From NCBI GenBank assembly GCA_050257395.1, contig JBLMWU010000172.1, positions 1 to 5,871 of the forward strand: a DNA stretch of 5,871 nt, in the 5' to 3' direction. The DNA comes from JAIRTY01 sp050257395. GTDB taxonomy: Bacteria; Actinomycetota; Actinomycetes; Streptosporangiales; Streptosporangiaceae. Made by a program: the position numbers and the translations under genes. Of the stretch, positions 1 to 4,884 are shown piece by piece (the stretch's first letter is position 1; each line of letters begins with the position of its first letter). The notes beneath the pieces are model-generated. The model made no database searches and was not told the DNA's origin. It saw only the letters and a list, made by a program, of their open reading frames with translations.

Positions 1-160
1 CGGCCCGAGCGAGCCAAAGGGCCGCGCCGCCGTCTGGACTGACGAGCGAGGCGGCGAAGGAGCCGGAGCGAGGAGGGAAGACGGCGGGCTCCAGCGGCCC
101 GGAGGCGAGCGAGGGCCCAGAAAAGGGCCCGGAGGCGAGCGAGGGCCAGAAAAACAGCCT
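1..160. repeat. Non-coding region with GAGCGAG hairpin repeats
   Basis: No convincing gene is visible here. The heptamer GAGCGAG occurs five times (7-13, 44-50, 66-72, 106-112, 136-142). Three segments share one design, a stem of GGCCC paired with GGGCC around a 12-nt loop containing the heptamer: 1-24 (arms 1-6 and 19-24), 96-117 (arms 96-100 and 113-117) and 126-147 (arms 126-130 and 143-147). The last two lie in a near-exact tandem repeat (96-124 and 126-154) that differs by one base. Arms 27-35 and 79-87 form a further 9-bp inverted repeat. The stretch lies 3' of rpmB. It is probably a repetitive extragenic palindrome cluster that also supplies the rpmB terminator; this role is inferred. 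Confidence 0.6.
121..147 (-). terminator. Candidate intrinsic terminator of rpmB
   Basis: Read on the minus strand downstream of the rpmB stop, GGCCC (147-143) pairs with GGGCC (130-126) across a 12-nt loop, and CTTTTCT follows at 125-119. The distance from the stop codon is about 14 nt. The stem is short but entirely G-C, and the run of four T is modest. The neighbouring GGGCCC at 113-118 could pair instead with GGGCCC at 125-130 around AGAAAA, so two folds compete. A role in ending rpmB transcription is inferred from position and shape. Confidence 0.42.
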
Positions 161-346
161 TTAGCGGGTAACTTTGCCGGCCTTGATGCAGGAGGTGCAC
201 ACCTGCAGGCGCTTGCGGGTCCCGCCGACGTTGGCCCGGACCACCTGGATGTTGGGGTTCCAGCGGCGGGGGGTGCGGCGGTGCGAGTGGGAGACCCTGT
301 TGCCGAAACCCGGCCCCTTGCCGCAGATGTCGCAGACAGAAGCCAC
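161..346 (-). CDS. rpmB: 50S ribosomal protein L28, zinc-binding form
   Basis: The 61-residue product is a full-length bacterial L28, a structural protein of the large ribosomal subunit. It shows the family opening CDICGKGPGFGNRVSHSHRRT, an RWNPNIQ segment, and the VCTSCIKAGKV ending. Cysteines at residues 5, 8, 50 and 53 form two CxxC pairs, so this is the zinc-binding Cys4 version and not the Cys-free paralogue that many actinobacteria make under zinc starvation. The start is GTG at 346-344, with GGAG (357-354) 7 nt upstream on the minus strand. The upstream in-frame reading is non-coding and antisense to recG. The gene is transcribed divergently from recG and is probably monocistronic, with a hairpin followed by T residues just past its stop. 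Confidence 0.95.
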   Translation of the reverse strand: MASVCDICGKGPGFGNRVSHSHRRTPRRWNPNIQVVRANVGGTRKRLQVCTSCIKAGKVTR

Positions 347-434
347 GGGATCGCTCCAAAGTGTGCTGGCGGTGTGCTGACAGTGGCTGCCGGAAGCAGA
401 AGGCCGCCCGCAAGCGGGGCCCGGCAACCGCAGA

Positions 435-440
435 AGCTTA
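435..440 (-). promoter_or_regulatory. Possible -10 element for rpmB
   Basis: On the minus strand the hexamer TAAGCT fits the actinobacterial -10 pattern TANNNT and is preceded by GGA. It would place transcription start roughly 80 nt upstream of the rpmB GTG. No good -35 is visible at 17-18 nt; only a weak TTCGCG lies 19 nt further up. This is a weak call based on the hexamer and position alone. Confidence 0.22.
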
Positions 441-507
441 TCCGATAGACCCCGCGCAGCGCGAACCGGCGCCGCCCGGCCTGCGCCGGATCCGGGTCTT
501 TCCCTCC

Positions 508-513
508 TATCCT
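508..513 (+). promoter_or_regulatory. Candidate -10 element giving a leaderless recG transcript
   Basis: TATCCT matches the actinobacterial -10 pattern TANNNT. It ends 7 nt before the recG ATG, the spacing expected when the transcript starts on the A of the start codon. The only Shine-Dalgarno-like bases, GAGGG at 514-518, are just 2 nt from the ATG, too close for normal initiation. They can also pair with CCCTC at 502-506. No clear -35 is visible. Leaderless starts are common in actinobacteria; assigning one here is inference. Confidence 0.35.
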
Positions 514-520
514 GAGGGTC

Positions 521-2743
521 ATGGCAGGCCTGGACGAACCACTGCGGGTGCCGCTGGCCGGCAAGACGGCGAAGGACCTGGAAGCCGCGTTCGGCCTGCG
601 CACCGTCGGTGACCTGCTGCGCCACTACCCGCGCCGCTACGCGCAGCGCGGCGAGCTGACCGACCTGGCCTCCCTGCGCGACGGCGAGCACGTCACCGTG
701 TTCGCCCGGGTGGAGAAGGTCACCGCGCGCAAGATGCGCAACCGCCGGGGCGAGCTGCTGGAGGCCACGGTGACCGACGGCACAGCCCGGCTGTCGCTGA
801 CCTTCTTCCACCAGGCCAGGTACTGGGAGCGGCAGCTCACCCCGGGCGTGCACGGCATGTTCGCGGGCAAGGTGTCCTCGTTCCGGGGCAAGCGCCAGCT
901 GACCCACCCCGAGTGCAAGCTGCTCGGCGCGGACGACGCCGCCAGGGCGGCCGAGTACGCCGACGAGCTGATCCCCGTCTACCCGGCCAGCAAGGACGTG
1001 TCCACCTGGGCGATCGAGAAGTCGGTGCGGACCGTGCTGGACACCCTCGGCGAGGTGGACGACCCGCTGCCCGGGCCGGTTCGCAAGGAGCACGGGCTGA
1101 TGGGGCTGGCCGAGGCGCTGCGCGGCATCCACCGGCCCGCCGACCGGGCCGAAGCCGACCGGGCCAGGCGCCGGCTCAAGTGGGACGAGGCGTTCGTGCT
1201 GCAGACCGCGCTGGCCCAGCGCCGCCAGGCCGCCGCCGTCCTGCCCGCGACTGCCCGGCCCGCGCGGGCCGGCGGCCTGCTGGCGGCCTTTGACGCGGCT
1301 CTTCCGTTCACGCTGACGAAGGGGCAGCGGGACGCGGGGGACACGATCGCCGCGGAGCTCAGCCGGTCCCATCCCATGCACCGGCTGCTGCAGGGTGAGG
1401 TCGGTTCCGGCAAGACCGTCATCGCGATCCGGGCCATGCTCCAGGTCATCGACGCGGGCGGGCAGGCGGCGCTGCTCGCCCCCACCGAGGTCCTCGCGCA
1501 GCAGCACTACCGGTCGGTCGCCGCGCTGCTGGGGCCGCTGGCCATGGCCGGGCAGCTCGGCGGGGCCGAGCAGGCGACCCGGGTGGCGCTGCTCACCGGC
1601 TCGCAGGGCGCCGCCGCCCGCCGGGAGGCGCTGCTGGACGCCGCGTCGGGCGCGGCCGGCATCGTGATCGGCACCCACGCGCTGCTCCAGCAGCACGTTC
1701 AGTTCGCCGACCTGGGGCTGGTGGTCATCGACGAGCAGCACCGGTTCGGGGTGGAGCAGCGGGACGCGCTGCGGGAGAAGGCCAGCGGCGGGCGGCCGCA
1801 CGTGCTGGTGATGACCGCGACCCCGATCCCGCGGACGGTCGCCATGACCGTGTACGGCGACCTGGACACCTCCACCCTGAACGAGCTGCCCGCGGGCCGC
1901 TCGCCGATCGCCACCCACGTGGTGCCGGCCGCGGAGAAGCCCCGGTTCCTGACCCGCACCTGGGAACGGCTGACCGAAGAGGCCGGCCAGGGGCGCCAGG
2001 CGTACGTCGTCTGCCCCCGGATCGGCGGGGACGACGGGGCGAAATCCGCGAAGGGAACGGACGAGCCGGCGGAAACCGAGCCCGGCGGGCTGCTGGACCT
2101 GGGGCTGGACGACGAGGAGCCGCCCGCCCGGCCGCCGCTCGCGGTGCTGGACCTGGCCCCGGCGCTGGCGGACGGGCCGCTGGCCGGGCTGCGCATGGGC
2201 ATCCTGCACGGGCGGCTGCCGACTGACGAGAAGGACGCGGTGATGCGCGCGTTCGCGGCCGGGTCGGTGGACGTGCTGCTGGCCACAACCGTGGTCGAGG
2301 TCGGCGTCGACGTGCCCAACGCCACCGTCATGGTGATCATGGACGCGGACCGGTTCGGCGTGTCCCAGCTGCACCAGCTGCGCGGCCGGGTCGGCCGGGG
2401 CCGGGAGCCCGGGCTGTGCCTGCTGGTCACCGAGGCGGCGGACACCAGCCGGGCCCGCGAGCGGCTGGAGGCGGTGGCGGCCACCCTGGACGGGTTCCAG
2501 CTGTCCCGGCTCGACCTGGAGCAGCGCCGCGAAGGCGACGTGCTCGGCGCTGCCCAGGCCGGGCGGCGCTCCAGCCTCAAGCTGCTCACCCTGCTGCAGG
2601 ACGAGGAGCTGATCGGCCAGGCCCGGGAAGAGGCGTCCGCGCTGGTGGCCGCCGACCCCGAGCTGGCCGGCCATCCGGTCCTGGCGGCCGCCCTCGCCGC
2701 CCTGCTCGACGAGGAGCAGGCCGACTTCCTGGAAAAGGCCTGA
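521..2743 (+). CDS. recG: ATP-dependent DNA helicase RecG
   Basis: The 740-residue product is a complete RecG, a monomeric superfamily 2 translocase that remodels stalled replication forks and Holliday junctions. The N-terminal wedge with its OB fold spans about residues 50-135. Helicase motifs follow in order: Walker A GEVGSGKT (292-299), motif Ia APTEVLAQQH (320-329), DEQH box followed by RFGVEQR (404-413), TATPIPRT (432-439), motif V TTVVEVGVDVPNA (589-601), motif VI QLHQLRGRVGRG (616-627). The RecG-specific TRG-type ending LEQRREGDVLGAAQAG lies at 666-681. An acidic, Pro-rich linker at about 503-545 makes it longer than the 693-residue E. coli protein; such linkers occur in actinobacterial RecG. 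ATG 521 is chosen because it begins the expected LDEPL segment. The stop lies 4 nt before rsmD, so the two genes are very likely cotranscribed. Confidence 0.97.
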   Translation: MAGLDEPLRVPLAGKTAKDLEAAFGLRTVGDLLRHYPRRYAQRGELTDLASLRDGEHVTVFARVEKVTARKMRNRRGELLEATVTDGTARLSLTFFHQARYWERQLTPGVHGMFAGKVSSFRGKRQLTHPECKLLGADDAARAAEYADELIPVYPASKDVSTWAIEKSVRTVLDTLGEVDDPLPGPVRKEHGLMGLAEALRGIHRPADRAEADRARRRLKWDEAFVLQTALAQRRQAAAVLPATARPARAGGLLAAFDAALPFTLTKGQRDAGDTIAAELSRSHPMHRLLQGEVGSGKTVIAIRAMLQVIDAGGQAALLAPTEVLAQQHYRSVAALLGPLAMAGQLGGAEQATRVALLTGSQGAAARREALLDAASGAAGIVIGTHALLQQHVQFADLGLVVIDEQHRFGVEQRDALREKASGGRPHVLVMTATPIPRTVAMTVYGDLDTSTLNELPAGRSPIATHVVPAAEKPRFLTRTWERLTEEAGQGRQAYVVCPRIGGDDGAKSAKGTDEPAETEPGGLLDLGLDDEEPPARPPLAVLDLAPALADGPLAGLRMGILHGRLPTDEKDAVMRAFAAGSVDVLLATTVVEVGVDVPNATVMVIMDADRFGVSQLHQLRGRVGRGREPGLCLLVTEAADTSRARERLEAVAATLDGFQLSRLDLEQRREGDVLGAAQAGRRSSLKLLTLLQDEELIGQAREEASALVAADPELAGHPVLAAALAALLDEEQADFLEKA

Positions 2744-2747
2744 GCCG

Positions 2748-3404
2748 GTGACGCGGGTGATCGCGGGGGTGGCGCGGGGCCGGCGGCTGGCGGTGCCGCC
2801 GGGCACCGGCACCAGGCCGACGAGTGACCGGGCGCGGGAAGGGCTGTTCTCCACCCTGACGGCGATGCGGGGGACGCTGGCGGGCGCGGCCGTGCTGGAC
2901 CTGTATGCGGGGTCGGGGGCGGTCGGGCTGGAGGCGCTGTCCCGGGGGGCGGCGCGGGCGCTGTTCGTCGAGTCCGACGGCCGGGCGGCGCGGGTGATCC
3001 GGGAGAACCTCAAGACCGTCGGGCTGCCCGGGGGCACGGTGCTGGCGGACAAGGTCGCCCGGGTGCTGGCCCGCGGCCCGGCCGGGGTGCCTGTGGACAG
3101 GCAACAGCAGTTCGGTTCAGACCCCGCCGGCGGGGCCAGAACCGAACCACTCAGCAATGGGTACGACATTGTGGTGGCGGATCCGCCGTACGCGGCCGGC
3201 GACGCGGAGGTGACGCGGATGCTGGCGCTGCTGGCGGAGCGCGGCTGGCTGGCGGCCGGCGCGATCGCCGTGGTGGAACGGGCGACCAGGTCCGGGACGC
3301 TTGCCTGGCCCGCCGGGTACGCGGCCGATAGGTCCCGCCGTTATGGCGAGGCGACGTTCTGGTACGGTCTCGCCGCAGGCATCCGGCCAGCGGGAGTTTC
3401 GTGA
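2748..3404 (+). CDS. rsmD: 16S rRNA (guanine(966)-N2)-methyltransferase RsmD, with an internal insertion
   Basis: The 218-residue product is an RsmD-family enzyme, which uses S-adenosylmethionine to methylate G966 of 16S rRNA (E. coli numbering) during 30S assembly. Visible family features are TRVIAG at the N-terminus, GTRPTSDRAREGLFS (21-35), the SAM-binding segment DLYAGSGAVGLEALSRGA (51-68), the acidic VESD (74-77), and catalytic DPPY (145-148) within DIVVADPPYAAG. The GTG start at 2748 gives the usual N-terminus, and GGAAAAGG (2731-2738) lies 9 nt upstream. The segment at about residues 115-138, just before the DPPY strand, is extra compared with family members I know. It contains a 38-bp palindrome and a cluster of codons rare in this region (AGG, CAA, TCA, AGA, CCA, AAT, ATT). 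The frame is intact, so the protein is probably functional. Confidence 0.92.
   Translation: MTRVIAGVARGRRLAVPPGTGTRPTSDRAREGLFSTLTAMRGTLAGAAVLDLYAGSGAVGLEALSRGAARALFVESDGRAARVIRENLKTVGLPGGTVLADKVARVLARGPAGVPVDRQQQFGSDPAGGARTEPLSNGYDIVVADPPYAAGDAEVTRMLALLAERGWLAAGAIAVVERATRSGTLAWPAGYAADRSRRYGEATFWYGLAAGIRPAGVS
3110..3147. repeat. Near-perfect 38-bp palindrome inside rsmD
   Basis: Arms GTTCGGTTC (3110-3118) and GAACCGAAC (3139-3147) enclose the 14-bp perfect palindrome CCCCGCCGGCGGGG (3122-3135). The three-base junctions AGA and CCA contribute one further G-C pair, so 17 of 19 positions pair. The 36 bases at 3111-3146 are exactly codons 122-133 of rsmD and encode FGSDPAGGARTE in frame. A smaller hairpin, GCCTG/CAGGC (3089-3093 and 3098-3102), lies just upstream. 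No second copy exists in this window. The shape and reading-frame fit suggest an inserted palindromic element; this is inference. Confidence 0.75.
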
Positions 3405-3422
3405 CAGAAGGGCGGTCCCGGC

Positions 3423-3902
3423 GTGCGGCGTGTCGTCTGCCCCGGTTCGTTCGACCCGGTTACCAACGGGCATCTCGACATCATCGGCCGGGCCTCCCTG
3501 CTCTACGACGAGGTCATCGTCGTGGTCGGCGCGAACCTGGCCAAGCAGGGCCTGTTCACCGTGGACGAGCGGGTCGAGATGCTCGCCGAGGTCACCGCGA
3601 AGCTCGGCAACGTCCGGGTGGAGACCTTCCGCGGCCTGCTGGTGGACTTCTGCCGGGAGCATGAGGTGTCCGCCATCGTCAAGGGCCTGCGTGCGGTCAG
3701 CGACTTCGAGTACGAGATGGAGATGGCGCAGATGAACTACCGTCTCGCCGAGGTCGAGACGCTGTTCATGACCGCCAATCCGCTCTATTCGTTCCTGCGG
3801 TCCAGTCTCGTCAAGGAAATCGCCACCTACGGCGGGGACGTCAGCTCGCTGGTGCCGGAGCAGGTGCTGACCCGGCTGCAGGACCGGCTCGCCGGGCGCT
3901 GA
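3423..3902 (+). CDS. coaD: Phosphopantetheine adenylyltransferase (PPAT)
   Basis: The 159-residue product matches the full length of bacterial CoaD. The enzyme transfers AMP from ATP to 4'-phosphopantetheine, giving dephospho-CoA, the penultimate step of coenzyme A synthesis. It shows the nucleotidyltransferase opening PGSFDPVTNGHLDI (7-20) with the TxGH motif at 14-17, VKGLRAVSDFEYEMEMAQMN (86-105), and the nucleotide-binding segment SFLRSSLVKEIATYGGDV (123-140). Residue 126 is Arg where most homologues I know have Ser (SFLSSSLVKE). The start must be GTG 3423: the frame is closed by the rsmD TGA at 3402 and no other start codon lies between. AGAAGGG (3406-3412) is 10 nt upstream. The gap to rsmD is 18 nt, so cotranscription with recG-rsmD is likely. 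Confidence 0.96.
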   Translation: MRRVVCPGSFDPVTNGHLDIIGRASLLYDEVIVVVGANLAKQGLFTVDERVEMLAEVTAKLGNVRVETFRGLLVDFCREHEVSAIVKGLRAVSDFEYEMEMAQMNYRLAEVETLFMTANPLYSFLRSSLVKEIATYGGDVSSLVPEQVLTRLQDRLAGR

Positions 3903-3910
3903 CCGCCCGC

Positions 3911-3928
3911 CCGGCCCGGCCCGGCCGG
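3911..3928 (+). other. GC-rich hairpin after coaD
   Basis: CCGGCC (3911-3916) can pair with GGCCGG (3923-3928) around a 6-nt loop, 8 nt past the coaD stop. The stretch is a run of CCCGG units, and no T-run follows. It could slow or end transcription, or protect the 3' end of the recG-rsmD-coaD message. The evidence is only the local inverted repeat. Confidence 0.3.
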
Positions 3929-3930
3929 AG

Positions 3931-3959
3931 TTGGGGTGCCCTGCAGTCACAGGTAAGCT
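3931..3959 (+). promoter_or_regulatory. Candidate promoter for DUF177-rpmF(-rnc)
   Basis: TTGGGG (3931-3936) and TAAGCT (3954-3959) are separated by 17 bp and resemble actinobacterial vegetative -35 and -10 elements (TTGAC and TANNNT). The -35 is only half matched. Transcription would begin near 3966 and give a leader of about 34 nt before the DUF177 ATG. The position, just after the coaD hairpin and before a ribosomal-protein operon, supports the call. Confidence 0.42.
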
Positions 3960-3999
3960 GACACTTCGGAGTTTCCCTGACCGCATCCCAGCACGAGCC

Positions 4000-4620
4000 A
4001 TGCCACAGCAGCGCAAGAAAAACACCTCTCACCTGGATCCCCGCCGCCCGCTGGTCCTGACGACCCGGGCGCTCGGCCGCAGTCCAGGTTCCCGGCATAC
4101 CCAGCAGCTCACGGTCCCGGCGCCGCCGGACCTGACCGCGGGCATGGTCGGCGTGCCCGCGGGCGCGGAGATGACCCTGTCGGTCCAGCTGGAGGCGGTC
4201 ACCGAGGGGGTGCTCGTCACCGCGGAGATCACCGCCCCGCTCACCGGCGAGTGCGCCCGCTGCCTGGAGCCGCTGTCGCAAACAGCGGAGGTGCGGTTCC
4301 AGGAGCTCTTCAATTACGGGCAAGGCGAGGGCCCGGAGTCCGACGACGGGTACTCTCTAGACGGGGACCTGCTCGATCTCGAGCCGGTCCTTCGTGACGC
4401 CCTGGTACTCGCGCTGCCGCTCGCGCCGCTGTGCCAGGACGACTGCCCCGGGCTGTGCACCGAGTGCGGTGTGCAACTCGCCCGGGCGGGCAGCGAGCAC
4501 GGGCATGCCGCCCCCATCGACCCGCGGTGGGCGGAACTCGCGCAGCACCTGACAGACGCAGAACCGGACGGCTCGCCCGCCCGCCAGACGAGACAGGAGA
4601 GTGGACGTGGCCGTCCCTAA
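4000..4620 (+). CDS. DUF177 (YceD-family) protein, cysteine-rich
   Basis: The 206-residue product belongs to the DUF177/YceD family, typically encoded directly upstream of rpmF. E. coli YceD and its plant relative are linked to 23S rRNA accumulation; the biochemical role is unsettled. Family features are LDPRRPLVL-TRALGRSPGS near the N-terminus (12-31), VPAPPDL (39-45), GVLVTAEITAPLTGECARCLEPL (70-92), FQELF (100-104), and the closing cysteine cluster CQDDCPGLCTECG (145-157). Cysteines at 85, 88, 145, 149, 153 and 156 could bind a metal, which is inference. The start is ATG 4000, the only ATG before the conserved region; TTG 3931 overlaps the candidate promoter and is not used. The ribosome binding site is poor, with GGAG at 3968-3971 too distant. 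Its 3' end overlaps rpmF, suggesting coupled translation. Confidence 0.88.
   Translation: MPQQRKKNTSHLDPRRPLVLTTRALGRSPGSRHTQQLTVPAPPDLTAGMVGVPAGAEMTLSVQLEAVTEGVLVTAEITAPLTGECARCLEPLSQTAEVRFQELFNYGQGEGPESDDGYSLDGDLLDLEPVLRDALVLALPLAPLCQDDCPGLCTECGVQLARAGSEHGHAAPIDPRWAELAQHLTDAEPDGSPARQTRQESGRGRP
4595..4599 (+). promoter_or_regulatory. Ribosome binding site that sets the rpmF start
   Basis: AGGAG lies 7 nt before GTG 4607 but only 1 nt before the in-frame GTG 4601. The spacing therefore favours 4607, which also gives the usual MAVPKR N-terminus of L32. The site lies within the DUF177 reading frame. Confidence 0.7.
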
Positions 4621-4783
4621 GCGCAGGATGTCACGCAGCAACACCAGGTCGCGGCGTTCCCAGTGGAAGGCCACCGCGCCTGCCCTGATGCGCTGCCCGC
4701 AGTGCCGTGAGCCCAAGCTCGCGCACACGGCGTGCCCGACCTGCGGCACCTACAACCGCCGTCAGGTGGTCACGCCTTCCTGA
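4607..4783 (+). CDS. rpmF: 50S ribosomal protein L32, zinc-binding form
   Basis: The 58-residue product is a complete L32, a small structural protein of the large ribosomal subunit. It has the family opening MAVPKRRMSRSNTRSRRSQW and two CxxC pairs (C30/C33 and C43/C46) in CPQC and CPTC, so it is the zinc-ribbon form. The GTG at 4607 is preferred over the in-frame GTG at 4601 because of ribosome binding site spacing and the conserved N-terminus. The gene overlaps the last 14 nt of the DUF177 gene in another frame, a sign of translational coupling. L28, also in this window, is likewise the Cys4 form, so both are expected to be the zinc-replete versions. Confidence 0.95.
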   Translation: MAVPKRRMSRSNTRSRRSQWKATAPALMRCPQCREPKLAHTACPTCGTYNRRQVVTPS

Positions 4784-4789
4784 GGCTCC

Positions 4790-4820
4790 GCGCGGGTGCG
4801 TCCCCGCACCGGGCCCGCGC
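4790..4820 (+). other. GC-rich hairpin after rpmF
   Basis: GCGCGGG (4790-4796) pairs with CCCGCGC (4814-4820). TGCG (4797-4800) pairs with CGCA (4805-4808) inside, closing a TCCC loop and leaving a 5-nt bulge. The 11-bp, nearly all-GC stem begins 7 nt after the rpmF stop. No T-run follows, so it is not a standard terminator. It may be a partial terminator, a 3' stabiliser of rpmF mRNA, or a processing site ahead of rnc. Confidence 0.45.
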
Positions 4821-4829
4821 CGCCACGAT

Positions 4830-4859
4830 GCGCACTGCTCAGCTGTGAGCATGCTGCGC
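4830..4859 (+). other. Second hairpin in the rnc leader
   Basis: GCTCA (4837-4841) pairs with TGAGC (4846-4850) around GCTG. The outer arms GCGCA (4830-4834) and TGCGC (4855-4859) extend the stem across a small internal loop. The structure ends 12 nt before the rnc ribosome binding site. Together with the hairpin at 4790-4820 it makes the rpmF-rnc spacer mostly double-stranded if transcribed. A role as an RNase III target is inference. Confidence 0.42.
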
Positions 4860-4871
4860 TTTGAGGCCGGC

Positions 4872-4878
4872 AAGGAGG
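4872..4878 (+). promoter_or_regulatory. Strong ribosome binding site that sets the rnc start
   Basis: AAGGAGG is close to the full anti-Shine-Dalgarno complement and lies 6 nt before ATG 4885. It rules out the longer in-frame TTG 4861 start, whose codons include the site itself. Confidence 0.85.
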
Positions 4879-4884
4879 ACAGCC

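Larger units (their letters stand above)
347..520. other. Divergent rpmB-recG intergenic region
   Basis: This 174-bp region separates the divergent rpmB and recG starts and must hold both promoters. On the rpmB side, GTGTGCTG is repeated at 361-368 and 372-379 (11-bp period), directly upstream of the rpmB ribosome binding site. A minus-strand TAAGCT hexamer lies at 440-435. On the recG side, a TATCCT hexamer ends 7 nt before the ATG. No small gene is supported. Many actinobacteria carry a DAK2-domain (dihydroxyacetone-kinase-like) gene between rpmB and recG; there is no room for one here. Confidence 0.6.

Noticed and set aside
1..154. The repeated units as a CRISPR array
   Set aside because: There are only two full copies, back to back with no unique spacers of constant length, and no cas gene is near. 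They are tandem hairpin repeats.
2027..2155. The acidic linker in RecG (about residues 503-545) as a foreign insertion
   Set aside because: Actinobacterial RecG proteins commonly have a variable acidic, Pro-rich linker here, between the QAYVVCPRI strand and the GILHGRLP segment. It has no repeat structure.
161..3169. A 1002-codon open frame on the minus strand
   Set aside because: It runs antisense through recG and part of rsmD and includes rpmB only at its end. Its upper part is Arg/Gln/Gly-rich with no recognisable domain. Long antisense frames are usual in very GC-rich coding DNA. Only the last 61 codons are a gene.
3401..3664. A GTG start overlapping the rsmD stop (MTEGRSRR...)
   Set aside because: It looks like a translationally coupled start but reads coaD in the wrong frame, producing an Arg/Gly-rich product with no family resemblance. 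CoaD starts at 3423.
3931..3999. A longer N-terminus for the DUF177 protein from TTG 3931
   Set aside because: These bases fit a promoter better. There is no ribosome binding site and the residues do not resemble the family; ATG 4000 is used.
3117..4025. A 302-codon open frame on the minus strand over rsmD and coaD
   Set aside because: It is antisense to well-supported genes, shows no motif and has no ribosome binding site.
4861..4884. A longer N-terminus for RNase III from TTG 4861
   Set aside because: The strong AAGGAGG at 4872-4878 would lie inside the coding sequence, and it is ideally placed for ATG 4885.
4784..4884. The hairpins before rnc as a riboswitch or T-box
   Set aside because: I see no conserved ligand-binding or T-box motif and no terminator with a T-run. 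Local stems alone do not support a riboswitch class.
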